Below are positions 10,367-23,581 of a DNA stretch of 64,000 bases, one piece after another. How positions within the stretch are numbered: position 1 is the stretch's first letter; every line of letters begins with the position of its first letter. A program made the translations under genes and the position numbers. The notes beneath the pieces are model-generated. The model had not been told where the DNA came from. It ran no database searches and was given only the letters and a program-made list of their open reading frames with translations. The DNA is from Hyphodiscus hymeniophilus (Eukaryota; Ascomycota; Leotiomycetes; Helotiales; Hyphodiscaceae): positions 2,232,001-2,296,000 of the forward strand of contig VNKQ01000004.1 in assembly GCA_016508695.1 (NCBI GenBank). The letters are read 5' to 3'.

Positions 10367-13281
10367 TCAAAGCCTCAGCTTCTCCTTAAACCACTTCGTA
10401 GCAACCTCGACCGCCTCGTCGATTTTATCGACGTTGGTGCCTTGTCCAGTTCGCGTAGGGTCTTTGCCTCCGGATTTGCCCCCGACGACTTCTGAGACTG
10501 ACCCAGCCCATTTCTCTGCACTCACACCCTTCGAAGATGCATCCTATAATACGTTAATTAGGGCTGATGGAAAGGGAATCAACGAGGACATACGGTTCCC
10601 ACGTAGACTCCGTGATACACAGCGCCTTCGGTTGATCCACCACCGAAGAGGTACACAGTCTTGTCTTTCGCCTTTGACTTGAAATGGTTCATGACTTCCG
10701 TAATGACCTTTGGATTAGTAGCGTTCGGGAGGACTCCAATATACGATTTGGTATCCTTGTTCTTTTCGAAATGTCCGACGACATGATCAATCGCAGCCTT
10801 CGCTTCAGCCTTTTGCTTCTTCTTCTGCTCATCCAAAATGCTCTTTTGAACCTTTTCAAAGCGCTTCTTGATATCGTCCTTGGTTAAGGTAGAGATGGTG
10901 AGCTGATTGAAATCATTCTGCGTTGCCTTGACCTCGGCTTCCTTCTCCGAGCTAAAGGGCATCTTCTCCAGAGACTCGATACGTTTCGAGAATTCCGAAG
11001 CTAGTCTTTGTGCCTCATGAGCAGCCTCACCGGTATAAGCAATGATTCTGCGAATGCCTTTTGCGATACCACTCTCCTCGACAATGATAAGGTCTTTGAT
11101 CAGCCCAGTCTGGTCAACATGGGTTCCTCCACAGAACTCAACGCTGACCTTTCGCCATTCGGGGTTCTTGGGGTCTTGGAGAAGTGTCTCTACCTCGACG
11201 CCGACTGAAACCACTCGCACTGGATTTGGGTAAGTTTCACCAAAGACAGCTCGAACTCCTTCAATACCCTTCGCGACGTCAAGGTCCACATCTTTGGCGT
11301 AGATCTTGCAATTTTGCTTGATGTACGAATTCGACGAATCTTCAACTTTCTTCAGCTCCTCAGGAGTGACTGCAGCCTTATGCGAGAAGTCAAAACGCAA
11401 CTTTTCTTGATCGACAAGAGACCCTTTTTGGTTGATATCATCGCCAAGATGTTCTCGCAGTGCGTGATTGAGAATGTGGGTTCCGGTATGGTTGTTGCGG
11501 ATTGGCTGTCTCCGCAACTCGTCATATTCGCATATAACTTCGTCGCCAGCCTTGAAATTGCCGTAATCTAGGTACCCATTATGAACGATGTATCCACCAA
11601 AGGCTTGGACGTCCAGCACCTTGAACTCTGCGACGCCATCGATGATGATCTTGCCTGAGTCGGCGACCTGACCTCCTTGCTCGGCATAGAAGTTTGTCTT
11701 GTCAAGTAAGATACCGAATGGCTGGTCCGACGATAAGCCATCTGTTGATTTCAAGAAATTCTTCCCATCATAAATCAATTGGACCTTCCCAGTGCTGTCA
11801 CCCTTCAAGAACTTAGCATCGTCATTTGGTCTCGTGATGCCTTTCATTTTCCCAAGCTCAGCAATCTGATGAACGTCTAATTTGGCGAACGTGTGTTGGG
11901 TGTTCTTGACAGACTTGCTCGCTTCGCGGGCCTTCTCTCTCGCAACTGTAATCTCCTCATCATCCCACTGCAAACCTCGTTCTTCGGCCATAATCTTCGT
12001 GAGATCTTCGGGGAATCCAAAAGTGTCGTACAACCGCCATACATCTGCACCGGAAAGCTTCATGGAACCATTCTTGACCGCAACTGCAGCATACTTCTCG
12101 AATTGCTTCTCGCCACGATCTAATGTCCGAGAAAACGCTTCTTCCTCTTCATCTAAAATCTCTTTCACATCCTGCTCCTTCTTGGCAATTTCTGGGAACT
12201 GCTCGCCCATCTGCTTGATTAAAGCAGGGAGCACCTTGGAGAAGAAGCTACCAATCTCAGCATTGAAGTACTTTCGAGCATATCGCGAGCCACGCCGTAG
12301 CACACGTCGAACAACGTAACCTCGGCCTTCGCTATTTGGAACTGCTCCATCCGAGATTGCAAATGTCAGCAACCGAATGTGATCAGCAATAACACGGTAT
12401 GCAGTATCAATACCATCGACGTCGTCCTTGCCATACTTATCATTATATGGTCTGGCTTCCGTAACTTCTTGAATTTTGGCGAATAAGGGCGAGAAGACAT
12501 CTGTATCGTAATTCGAAGACTTATCTTGCAGGACCGATACCAAGCGTTCGAAGCCCAAACCAGTATCCACATGCTGCGCGGGCAAAGTCTTCAATGATCT
12601 GTCCTTCTGCCTATCATATTGAATGAAAACGTTGTTCCAGATCTCTAAAACGTTCGGGTCGTCCATATTGACTAGATGTGCGGCGTTTCGGCCTCCTCCT
12701 ATTCTGTCATAGTGGACTTCACTGCAAGGTCCGCAAGGTCCTGTCTCGCCCATTTCCCAGAAGTTGTCCTTCATGTTTCCAGGTAAGATATGGTCCTCCG
12801 CAACTCCAACACTCTTCCAAATCCCCTTGGCTTCCAGGTCGGGTTCCAAGCCGGCGGCCTTGTCTCCTTCGAAGTAGGTGACGTACAGTCGATCCGGATC
12901 CAAGCCGTATACTTCCGTAAGAAGCTCCCAAGACATTTCTATGGCTCCTTGCTTGAAATAATCACCAAATGACCAGTTTCCTAACATTTCAAAGAACGTC
13001 TAAACTAATGTTAGGTTAATACCAGCAGTGACACCAACTCGAACTTACATGATGATAGCTGTCTTTTCCGACATCATCCAGATCCTATAACCATTTCTGT
13101 CAATCTCTTTCCTATTGCACCCACGGAAATTCTTACATTATGCTTGCCTCCCGCACGTATACACTGTGGCCCGTCAGCATATGCCCAACGAGACAGCTCT
13201 ATATCATACCTTCTGCGTATCTGTCGCACGCTTCAGTTTTGCCATACCATCTGTTTCACCTACAGTGCCTAGGAAAATGGG

Positions 13282-13314
<33 letters not shown>

Positions 13315-13750
13315 GAGGGTAGGGTCATTATGGGGTACGACTGAGGAGGAGGGGACTGCAAAATACCACAGATTAGCTCAACAGCTTCTAAAGAATCAAG
13401 CGAACAGGCCAGGTAGCTTCGACAAGCAGCCTTTGAGATTGTGAAGTCCATTGAGACCCTCCTGCCCGAAGACGCTTCTCGGTGCAGCTACCCCACCACG
13501 TACCAATTGTATGACCCTTCCCCTCAAAGAAGTCCAGGAATTGCTTTCTAACCACCGAAGCAGTCCATTTCGTCTGCGTGCCCGTCATCATGCCAGTATT
13601 CCTTCCAAAGCTTCGAAATGTTAATCTAGTACTCGTGGTTGTGCGCGTGTTCAATCCGAATCGCGTCGTCTCTTTAAAGTAGATTTTTGTGAGTCGAGCG
13701 TGACTCAACCGGAATAGACTGCGGCTTCCACGACCACAAATCTCATTCAT
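10367..13750 (-). CDS. ALA1: Alanyl-tRNA synthetase, probable dual cytosolic/mitochondrial
   Basis: Six exons read on the minus strand: 13750-13504, 13355-13210, 13163-13137, 13084-13049, 12999-10594 and 10543-10367. From the upstream ATG the product is 1012 residues. It charges tRNA-Ala. Visible marks are the class II core (TLLFTNAGMNQFKPIFLG, HHTFFEMLGNWSFGDYF, RVIADHIR), the editing-domain HTGTHILNHAL motif, and the C-terminal CGGTHV zinc motif. A short C-Ala region ends in KWFKEKLRL. Two ATGs suit two isoforms: 13750 adds 54 residues rich in R, S and T with few acids, like a mitochondrial presequence; 13591/13588 gives a cytosolic form of about 958 residues. Exons of 27 and 36 nt encode CIRAGGKHN and DLDDVGKDSYHH exactly. 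It is divergent from the 13905 gene. Confidence 0.95.
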
Positions 13751-13904
13751 CCGCGCGCGCGCCCCCTCGATACGTTTCCTTTCGCGAGGGCAAGAGTTTC
13801 CTTGCACCGTTGATATTAAAAAGAAGACTGTGATTTGCGACGAGTCAAAGAAAGAATTCTGGAGTTGAAAGTTGGAGGAAGCTTTGGTAGGGGATGTTCG
13901 AGGG

Positions 13905-14638
13905 ATGGACGACCGTTCACAAGCGACAGGTAAACCTAGGAAGAGGAAGGCTGAGAATCAAGACAATGAACGTCTATCCAAACGGCTGAGCTTGCTCAAT
14001 CTTGGTTCGCATTATCCTTACTGTGTGTGACATGTATTTCACAACTGCTGATGATTCTCGCAGAGCACAATGGCCAGAAACTTTACGTGCCAGTCGAACA
14101 TCCGACGATCAACAGCACCTCAGCCTCGTCCTCGAAGCCAAGATCAACAGTACAGAAGGCGCAGAGGTTCGATCATGATATAATGGAAGTAGATGACACG
14201 AAGCACAAAGTTTACATATACGATCTCGACGCCGAGTTATCAGACAGCGAGTCCAGCGATGATGGGCGACTGGTCTTTTTGCCAGATATCCGAAAACATC
14301 TACGAGATACGCGGATCCCACCTACAATTTTTGCGAACAGCGAAGGCGAACTAGCGGGGATGAACAATCAGATGGTTCTTTACAATGTCCCGACTTCTTT
14401 GACTGTGCCAGAAGAGCAGGATAGTGTGCGCAGAGCAATTATTGAAACGAGGGCCAGAGCTAGGGCAAAGCAAGAGCAGAAACGGAACGACGAGAACCAG
14501 AGTGCTCACATCATGAGACTGGCAAATGGAATCGACGCGCATGATTGGCATAATGGCATATCCAATGGTACCTCCGCAGCAGGTGCAGCGTCGCAAGAGG
14601 ATGGGGATGACGATCCAGATGCCATGGATCTAGGCTAA
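13905..14638 (+). CDS. Small acidic protein of unknown function
   Basis: Exons 13905-14004 and 14064-14638 join into 224 residues. The intron (59 nt) has a weak donor, GTTCGC, and acceptor CGCAG; without it the frame would start inside the intron. Residues about 5-32 are basic (GKPRKRKAENQD, SKRLSLLNL) and could be a nuclear localisation signal. Next comes HNGQKLYVPVEHP, an acidic patch (DAELSDSESSDDG, about 90), a predicted helix rich in R/A/E/K (about 160-180), and an acidic DPDAMDLG end. I recognise no domain. It may be a conserved Pezizomycotina protein. It shares a promoter gap of only about 155 bp with the alanyl-tRNA synthetase gene. Confidence 0.7.
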
Positions 14639-14869
14639 AATAAAGCAGTATGTGTAGGACAACATTATAGAGGGCAAGGTATAGGTGCTTTGCAGTTGAG
14701 TTGAATATCCATTGCTTCACGTCTTTCCGCGTCTATTCCTGATAGTATATGCACGGGTAGCTCGACGCTCAAAATATGCTCCTCCTCCAAAACGAACCTC
14801 CATTGCTTCCATCCGCCACGCATGAAAAAGGATATGCCGCTTCCAAACAACATTCTATCCACCAGGAGC

Positions 14870-15549
14870 TCACAATCTGTAGGGGTTGTTGCTGACCGTA
14901 CTGGCTCCTGTATTATTGGCGTGTAAAGCTGGAGGAGGCCCTTGAGGCGCATCGTAAGCAGGTGCTGATTCTCCAGCTTCTGTTGGTCTACTGGTTGGCT
15001 CCGATCTATATTGTGAAGGGTCGACCTTAGTGGCGCCTGCGGGAGGCTGGTATGTTGGTGGCATTGACTCCGAACCATACATAGGAGGGGGCGCCATGTT
15101 GGACAGTCCATATTGTTGGTTTTGCTGGTATGGATTGTAATATGCGGTGGGGTTCTGATAGTTCGGATCGTATCTTGCCCGTTGCTGTCTGTTGAGAAGC
15201 CACTGAGTATTGTTAGCTATGGAGTGTCACCTGCCATATGGGAAAGAAGATCTACCCGATGGTACCCAAGAGGTGGAAGACCTTTGTTAATTCTTCGTCT
15301 TGCATGCCAGTATCCGATGCAAAGATATGCTAGTAAGAGGAAGAATATTACGAAGAAGATTGTCCACCGGATAATCTCTCCTTTCTACGCAATCGTCAGC
15401 CTTTTCTCTTCCCTCCTAGACTTCTGTCCTCCTCTTGCTTCCTTACTTACCCTCGTCCACCAAAATCCATTCTCTCCATCGTCAACGATGAAATCGCCAT
15501 TTCCATCATTTCCATCATTCTGATTCTGTCTCAAAAAGATGTGGGACAT
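14870..15549 (-). CDS. RCR-family (chitin synthesis regulation) membrane protein
   Basis: Three exons (15549-15451, 15384-15256, 15202-14870) give 186 residues. A short Asn/Asp-rich N-terminus (about 1-33) precedes one membrane segment (about 40-62, WTIFFVIFFLLLAYLCIGYW). A basic juxtamembrane stretch and the signature KGLPPLGYHRWLL follow, and this is the core of the Rcr (resistance to Congo red) family. The cytosolic tail is Tyr/Pro/Gln-rich. In yeast, Rcr1/Rcr2 are single-pass proteins of the endomembrane system that limit chitin deposition and affect plasma-membrane protein sorting with Rsp5. No clean PPxY is obvious apart from PPTYQPP. Both introns keep phase 0. Confidence 0.85.
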
Positions 15550-16311
15550 CTTGCCTCAGAGTAGGTCGTGGAGGCCAAGTTCGAGAAGTAAAAGGAGCTT
15601 CGAGTTTAGGAATGCGTGTAAACAACGATATGTTCTGCTTTTCCTTTGATGTGCTTCACTCGACGTCTATACCGGGAGTAATAATGTGGTGATCGAAGAG
15701 TGAGAAAAGATAGGTTTTCGAAGGGTTGGTCTCCTCCAAGCGTGGCGATATTGGTGCTCTGCAACAAGATCTGGTTTCAGGCCCGTCTCGTTTCGACACC
15801 CTCCCTGTCGCAAATGCAGAACGCGCTTCAATCCACAATAATGCTCGATTGCACAAGCCTGTCTTTCGTGTCGAAGAGGGTAAGCTCAAACGTCAAGAGC
15901 AGGAATATGTGTATTTCGGATTCTGTTCATCAAAAGGTAGAAATAATGAGGCTGAGGTTGTTGACAGGGAGATGGAACTAATGCAGGGGCACAGATCGAT
16001 TTCAAAGCTCGGACACCTGCTGAGATTTCGGCCCCTATCAATTCGTGGCCTACGGAGTACACAATTGAGAAGCAAGCGCGTAGCGCTTAGCTGTACTCTC
16101 GTGTAAAGCAGTTGCCCATTGAGGTATGCATGCATGGAAAGCAGTCGAGTCAATTCACGCCAGGCTGGAAATTCTCAGACCACCGCACTCTTTACCTGGG
16201 ACGAGACCCTACAGTTGGTGTTGAACGGACTTCAGAGGGTTAATAAAGTCGTTGACTTATACCGGTAGAGTGCAAAGCTGTGTCATTATACTATAAATTA
16301 AATTTACAAGA
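15550..16311. other. Intergenic, RCR promoter and Vps8 3' flank
   Basis: A 760 bp gap. An ORF of 126 codons at 15726-16106 (+) is open but has no recognisable domain and no clear splice partners, so it is not called. The rest is probably the RCR 5' leader and the Vps8 3' UTR. Confidence 0.4.
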
Positions 16312-19300
16312 TTAACCGTCTATGGGACACCTGAACTCCCTTCCATCACCCCCTATGTCCTCAACCTGCATAGCCTCCAAGCAGGATTCATGGTAGATAT
16401 GCCTACAAGCAAGGATAACCAGAGGTCCCAATTCCTGCGACTCCATAGAGTCAACCTGGCCATCTGTGTGTTGGCCTTCTTCATCCTCAGTACCTGCAGT
16501 ACCACCTGTTGCCGTTCCTCTCCCCTTGCCCTTCACGACTTCCGTAATACTCGTTTTGCTCAGATTTCTGGCATGAGCTCGTCCTTTGCCTCGCTCGGGA
16601 TGTCCACCCGCTAATTCGGACTGCTTCTCCTTTCTCCTCTTCAGCTCCAAAGTTTGTCGTTCTTCCCACTTCCCAAACACGTCGCCAGAGACTCCAGGAC
16701 CCCATACTCGACGGCCACATCCTTCACAAGTGGAGCCGCGAGGCCTCCAGCCGCGTTGACGAAGGTCTGCGGCAGACTGGACATTGACAAAGAGATCTTT
16801 GTCTAGCAAGCGATTTGCTAGGCTAAGAATACTCTCTTCGTATGCGTAGGCCGAAAATATTGAAGAAAGAACGGCTCGGATGTCACTGAGATTTGGCGAG
16901 GAGATAGAGGCTCGGGTAAGGAACGCGCGAAGAATACGTAAAAAGGAAAGTTTCGTTCCAGAAGGTGATGGCGTCGAGGTCGATACCAATAAGGCAGTAA
17001 AACTTCGTTGAACAAGTGTTCGTAGTTGCGGTACTAACTTCGCGTGATCGATGCCAATTTTAGGGGTGGCCTCTAGATCACTCAGGCTTGCTGAGAGCTT
17101 CCGGGTGATTTGCACAGTAATGTCGATGAGGTCTAGCCACAATGTTTCTTCGGGCAGAAGGTCGCTCTTTGAAGATGATTTATTCCACGTCGGTGATGAT
17201 GCTGTTCGAAGCGAAGGGGCTGCTTTGGCTTGCCCCTGACAAAGCCATATTCCAACGTTCGTGTACTTTTGCAAAGCCTCCAAGAGATCTTCTGCTGCCT
17301 CTCCTGCGTGCATTGATTGCATATCCTCGACCGAACCACCCAAAAGGCCATCCAGGGCTGCCTCGAGCTTACTTAGATGTCGGATAAGCCGATCCATAGC
17401 CTCACGTATCTGACCTTCGCGTGACATGAGTATCACCGCAGCATCCACGACCCCGCTTTCTTCCATATATGGGAGGACTTTATCAAGGCGGATGTCACTT
17501 GCTTGCACCAGTTCAACATAATCAGCCACATGTGATGGTGAAAATTTGCACATTAATTGCACATAGCGCTCGGTGAATCCACTTGCTGATGAGGTCTTCA
17601 GGTCCTCGCTTTCTTTTGCCAATGGCTCAAGGATCGTTCGGAGATAAATGTACTGCAATTCCAAATCATCTGGCAGTGAGTCCAGAAATTTTTGGTGTAA
17701 TGAAGGTGCATATAAGTCGATAGTCTGGGCAGCTTGTATCGCATTGAGATGTGCGAGCTCGTACGCATGTAATCCAATAACCATATGAACGTCTTTTATT
17801 TGACGTTTGGTGAGTTTAGAATGGGGCTTTAAGCAATCTCGTATGCATTCGAATACCCCTTCTTGATTATCTGGGTCGTCGAAATACGTCTGAATGAGCT
17901 TATCATACTGTTTGTCCGCCTTGTAAATACTTTTCAAAACACGATAGAACCCTGCTTTGTGGAATAGTGGCAACAGAGACACCAAGTCAGGCGGATGGTA
18001 CACCGAGAGAAGGTACTCGACACTCAGTTGAGCATCCTCTGCAAGGTCTTCGCCAGGGTAGTTGCAAAGACCCGCTAGAACCTTATTCCGGTCTGTGCCA
18101 GAAAGTAGCAGGTATTGAGGGAATTTGGGGAGGTTACGCGCAATGAACATGTCCAGGTAGATGGTGTCTTCGGAAGCGAATTCGTTGGAATTCATGACAT
18201 CTAGGAGAATAGTGATGATGTATTGCCTGTTGACGGAACGGCCCCAGACACGCTCTTCTGATAGATCACGAATCGAGCCGCCGTTGACCGCACGCTCGGG
18301 CGTATCATTGAGGAAGGAATCTTCGAAGGCCTCGTTCAGAGCACTCAAAAAGCTTGGGGCATCGAATTTGAGTATCATACGCAAATATGGAAAAGACGGC
18401 TCTTGGGCTTGAGAAGGATTTGTCAGGAATGGTTTTCCGTTTCCTTTAGGCCACGTGATGGTCTTCCCGGAGAAGATAAACCAGTACATCTCAGCTTTGG
18501 CATTGAGGGCTACCTCCTCTTCAAGAGTCTCACCAGTGGGATATAAACGTCCACTAAAGGTGTAGGACATAAAAGGAAACATCTTCAATGCGTTGACGCC
18601 AAAGATTGGGTTCTCCATAACGTTACCACTCGGGAAGTATTCGCTATGCTGAACCAAGGGTATCAAGAGGGAGAGAAGATCAATTAGAGGGGTGACGTAA
18701 TCGTTGAGCGCTTGAGTCCAGATGTATATGAGCGCATCGTAAAGATTGTGTTGTTTGCAAAGCGTCGTGACTTCGTCAATATCCAGAGTTGCTGTCTCCA
18801 TGTGACAGATTATTTCTTCAAGCCTGCTTTCCAGGCCCTTGGTAACATAATGCGTGACCATAACTTTGACAACTGTGGGAGGAACGACTGTGATTTGTTT
18901 ATCAAGAACATGAGATTCCAAAGTCTCAAGAAAGACGCCTTCTGAGTTTCCATCTTCGTACCACTCGTAGGCTACGTCGAACAGAAATTCAATGTCGCCG
19001 ATACTGAGACAGGCTTCAAAGCATGCTTCGATAAGATGTTTGAGGTGGGCGTCATCGGTATCTACTGAGGGCTGTTTTCGTCGCTGTCCAAACGCAAATT
19101 TCAGGGAAGCCGTCATAATCTCGACTAACTTATCCTGCACCATGGAGTGTCTTAGATCGGTATCTTCTGGGAGACCAATAGTGAGTTTGTCGGCATCACC
19201 GGTGTAGTACGATGTCGCAAGTTGTATTGCACTGATGTAGTCTCCATCCTCCATCAACGCTATAAGTCGATCGGCCCAATTCGAAAGTGTTCCAATAGAT

Positions 19301-21182
19301 ACATCATTGAAACCGAGGAGAAAAACACGGCTTTTGTATGCTTTGAAGCTCATGTAGAAGGCATCAGCAACAACGCCATGCATTGATGGGTCTTCCTCGT
19401 CCAGTTGCTCGACAAGATTATGCAACTGCTTAGAAAATAAGTCTTGGTGATAGATGTGTTTATGAACAAGATCGAAGGCTTCGGTCATCCTCATGCTTCC
19501 ATCCTCGAGGATGATGAGTCGCTGAGTGATGGTTAAGACTGTTAGAACAGATCGACTGAGCCATTGGACCGCGACTATAGCTTCTTCCGCTTTCCATCGA
19601 CTTCGAGGTTTGAATGAGAGACTTGGAGCTTTGTCCTTATCTCCAGAAGCTGTCTCTTCAACATCCAAGACAGTCAGAACATTTGACCAACAGTACACCA
19701 ATTTGACTTTAGAGATATCACTGTTAGTGGCTGGATCCTTGACCTTTAATCTAACAGCTGGAAACCATGCCAGACACCCGCTCATAGTGCTGTGGGCAGC
19801 TACTTCCTTGGGCCGTGCAGCTTTGTGTTGGGTTTGGGCGACAGGAGTGGTAGATACAATAACCAGTAGGTAGGGAGTCAACATGGCAGTCAGGCCCAGC
19901 GTATCCGTGCCCCGCTCAGCATTTCCTAACGGCAGAGGCGCAAAATCGAGCACAGTACTTGGTTTCCTCGCCTTTGCTGTAGTTGCTGTGTCGTTTGGAT
20001 AACGCCCTAAAATTCGGGTTGTCCTCACTGCCCGTCCGACAACACCCATGCCTCTAGTTGCAAGATGTGAAAAGGCCATTCCACGATCGTCGGCCGAGAT
20101 AAGGGCAGTGTGCCTAGTGCCAAGGAACCCCAAGTGTCTGATAGCCACATCGGGGCAATGGCCATCGGCGCTGCGATTGACCATTTGTGCAGGCTCTAAG
20201 CTTGGAATATGTAGGAAAGGACGAGCTACTTTCGCCGTTTCCCAGGTGAAGATACTACCATTCGCATGTCCTCCAGCAACAATCAGGTGGTCCGCAGAAA
20301 TTGCAATGGACGTAACAGCGCCAGATTCGACAGCTTAACTTCGTCAGCAATTTTCCACGAGAGGAACATCCGTAAGCTTACCTTTGGTGCCTGGTCCGAT
20401 TATCGACTTGAGATTTTGATGATAGTCGAAAACTAAGATTATGCCCTTCGATGTCCCTATTACGATAGACGCAGAGACTTGTATACACGTTGGGGTACCA
20501 AAATTGCGTTTGCCAACTTCAGAAAACGCTTGCCCATTCAATTTCTTTAATTTGGTCCATCGTACAACTTCCCATGGCGGAGACGGAGTGTCGATATCCC
20601 CAGGATCTGGTCCTATCTGGCTGAAAATGGAACCTTGGCGTGAATGGCTTCTGAGAAACGGTGAAGAAGCGCGGGGAAGCGTGAGTGTAGAGCTTGAGAG
20701 TCGAGATTGAAAGCGTCTATCGAAAGGTCGGAAGGAAGGGGTAGGACTGTCGAGGCCGGGCCTAGAAGCCACTGATGGCAAAACACTGCTACCAGGAGAA
20801 GAGAGAACAGAGCCCTGCACATGATGTTATGATGAGCGTAGAAACGTGGACTGCCTAACCTTACCTGTACAGACGGAGAATCGTCTGGGATGGAGTCGAC
20901 AGGACTTTCAGGTCTGCGGGGTAGAACTACTGACGATTCGTCCTCCGAAATACCATCTATCTGCGGTATCTTCTTGTATGGATTGATCCCATTTCCCGAT
21001 GGCTCAGGTGTTGGAGCATCATCTCTTTCCTCTTCCAAAAGCTCCAAAATCCGCCGTCCAGCCTGTTGTGTGCCATTTGTAACTTGCTCCCTGGTGGGCG
21101 TATTCGAGCCGCCGGATTTTGCATCTCCATTTATTGTACCGTCCTCCGCACCGCTGTCGTTATCTGCTGAAGAAGAGCTCAT
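16312..21182 (-). CDS. VPS8: Vps8, CORVET tethering complex subunit
   Basis: Three exons (21182-20865, 20814-20382, 20333-16312) encode 1590 residues, about the size of filamentous-fungal Vps8. The N-terminal 230 residues are Ser/Pro/acid-rich. WD-like propeller strands follow (VIGTSKGIILVFD, HLIVAGGHANGSIFTW), then the Vps8 core (around YNVLTVLDVEE-like and MTEAFDLVHKHIYHQDLF) and a long alpha-solenoid of clathrin-repeat type (LVSLLPLFHKAGFYRVLKSIY). The C-terminus has CEGCGRRVW and CRHIYHESCLE...CPIDG, a RING-like zinc site whose last Cys pair is cut short at the stop. Vps8 is the Rab5-binding subunit of CORVET, which tethers early endosomes. Both introns preserve frame exactly. Confidence 0.95.
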
Positions 21183-23581
21183 CGGAGCTTAAGCATCGTT
21201 CCACTCCTTGTTTTGGATGCGCCGCAGTCCGTGGACTAGTCCAGGATTATGCTATCAGCGCCACATTAGGAGGAGGTCATACGCAGCCAGAGAGGTGGAA
21301 CCCCGTAACTTTGGAAAGTTGCGATAGCTCTTGGTGCTGAAGTGAGGTGGTTGTTCATACTATGCTTGCAGCTTGATTAAAAGAGATCTCGCTTAAAGTC
21401 AGTCGGGTGGAGCTCAACGTCTGACTGCATCCCATATGTAGGTAGGTAAGCTTTTTCCAGATCTTATGTTGATAGAAGTCATATTACAGAAAACCGAGCA
21501 GAGTTTCTCACAAATGGGTGACCCAATATGAGGCGCAGCGAGTGCAGCCTGGTTCAGGGAGCGACGCGGAATCGGAGCCTTGCAATGCAACTGATCCAAT
21601 CAAGAGCTGTGCAGTTTTATTGAGTAAGAGATTGTTTTATCTGGGTTGTTCGACCCGACGTGTGGCCTATGGAGGTACCCTGAGCGGTTCGAAGAACAAA
21701 ATCGAGTTTCCGGTCCTCAAAGCAAGCCTTGGCGGGGCAGCGATCAAGTGATCTGGCCCATGAGTTTGCAACCACTGTTCCTGGGCTCACTTTGAGAAGA
21801 ATGGAACAGAGCCTGTAAGTGCAGTACTCAATATGACAAGGTCATGTCTCTCAGGGCAAGAGTCAAACGCTCCATGAAGCCTAGAAATTAGCAGTCTGTT
21901 AAGAGCAAAGAGTCTCACGTTCTCGGATCGATATGAACTGTTCATCGGCCGTTATCATTTTTTCAGAATATGCCCTCCATTACGTTCCGCTCAATATTAA
22001 ATCAGTAACTTGCTCTGCCATCAATGGCAAATAGCTATTATCCAGAGCCCTTAACCCGCTCAGCTAAATGCTTTCTGTCCGAAATCCACTACAACGGTCG
22101 TATCATTTGCTTTCCGCATTTTATCCGTGTCAGGTGCATGATATAGCATTCTAGCTGTATATCGTACAGAACGCTCAATCTCAGCTTCTGTATCACATTC
22201 GGCCCTGGTCTTAAATCCCTACGAGGCTCTCTTCAGAGAGTAGGATGACAAAGCCATGAGCACCATCGGCATTGTGCTGATTACTAAGACGTCTCAGAGT
22301 AATGTCACCATGAGCTCTGCAAGCATAGGCGACAAGGCAGTGGCTAGTATTGCATGGCTTCTGACCAAGACGGATCGAGAAGTCGAGATACTGGCGGGCG
22401 GCAGAATTTGTAGAATCTGGACACAGATATCACAACTGCAGTTCGAGTCAGCTCTCAATACCAACTAAACTTGTGGAGTTGTTCTGGATCTTTTGAGCTA
22501 TGTTTACCTCAGAGGTGTCACTACGATCCGTTATAGTACTACTGCGAACATAATGGCAATAGGGGTTGAGATGATGGCTGTCGTTCACTCTTACGGGAGG
22601 AGTTACGTTGTTCAAAACTTGAGAGCGTGATTCTAATTCCTCTGAATTCACCCCACCTGGGCCTATGAGGATAAGACCTACCATCGTGCGGAAAACTCGT
22701 TACAGATATGAAAATGGAAGATTAAAGAGGTGTAAGATCTCTGGATATTGCCTATAGCAAAAGCCCGGCGAATCCTCCATGTCATACTCGAAGCTCTGTT
22801 CGTCGAAATCTGGCTGTCTCAAAATATTAGACGACAAAACGGCCGTGGGTGTTTTACTCATTCTGAAATTGTGCTGTACATGCGGAGCTGTCATTGTTCA
22901 AGACTTTGGGGTACTTCCGAAGATGCGCTTTCTGATACCCTCACATCAACCAATCTCACAAACATGGGTGACTCTGAAAGACATTGTATTGTGGGTGTGA
23001 CCGCCAGCTATGCACACAGATATAAAGTCATTTCCTTTAATCCGTCCATCAATAATCGGACCCCAGGTTATAAAAGCAGAAGCGCAACATTCAGCCTCAT
23101 TGTCACCACAGACTCACGCTTCAGGAATGAGGATTATACATATTAAACTATCGACCAACAGACTTTTGTATATTAGACCCCTGATTACGACTGACCGCAG
23201 AGAAGCTGTTACCAGTCTCGAGATTGTCGTGACCGAGACTGAAGATCATCTACATTTTGAACTTGCTCAAGGCACTGAGGACGCGTCTCGTAATTTGAGA
23301 GATGGATTGATCCTTTGAAAGAGCCTATCACTTTAAGCTGCGCAGACGGGGCGGTTTGTGGAGTTTTTGTTGGCTTTAATTCAACCTTCTTCTATTGAAA
23401 AACTGCTTTGACGTTTGACATTGATTGTTGACTTTAAAGTCATGCATCTCGGGCCGTGATGCGCCAAGCCTTCCGTCGCCTACAGTACAACATCAAGCTA
23501 CAACATCAAGAAACCAATTTCGAACAAAATTCGAGGACGAAACAACCACATCGCAAAGAAATTCTCTTCAACTTCTCCAAC
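21183..23581. other. 2.4 kb gene-poor interval
   Basis: Between the Vps8 start and the GPALPP-like gene I find only short overlapping ORFs in several frames (for example 22256-22468, 22748-23146, 23010-23318) with no domain, no consistent splice signals and no terminal or target-site repeats. It is either regulatory or decayed sequence; I could not tie it to a transposon. Confidence 0.45.

Noticed and set aside
15726..16106. 126-codon ORF on the plus strand between the RCR and Vps8 genes
   Set aside because: No domain, no splice partner, and overlapping open frames exist on both strands; it could be real but cannot be supported.
22256..23318. Possible transposon remnant
   Set aside because: No terminal repeats, target-site duplication, transposase or reverse-transcriptase motifs found by eye.
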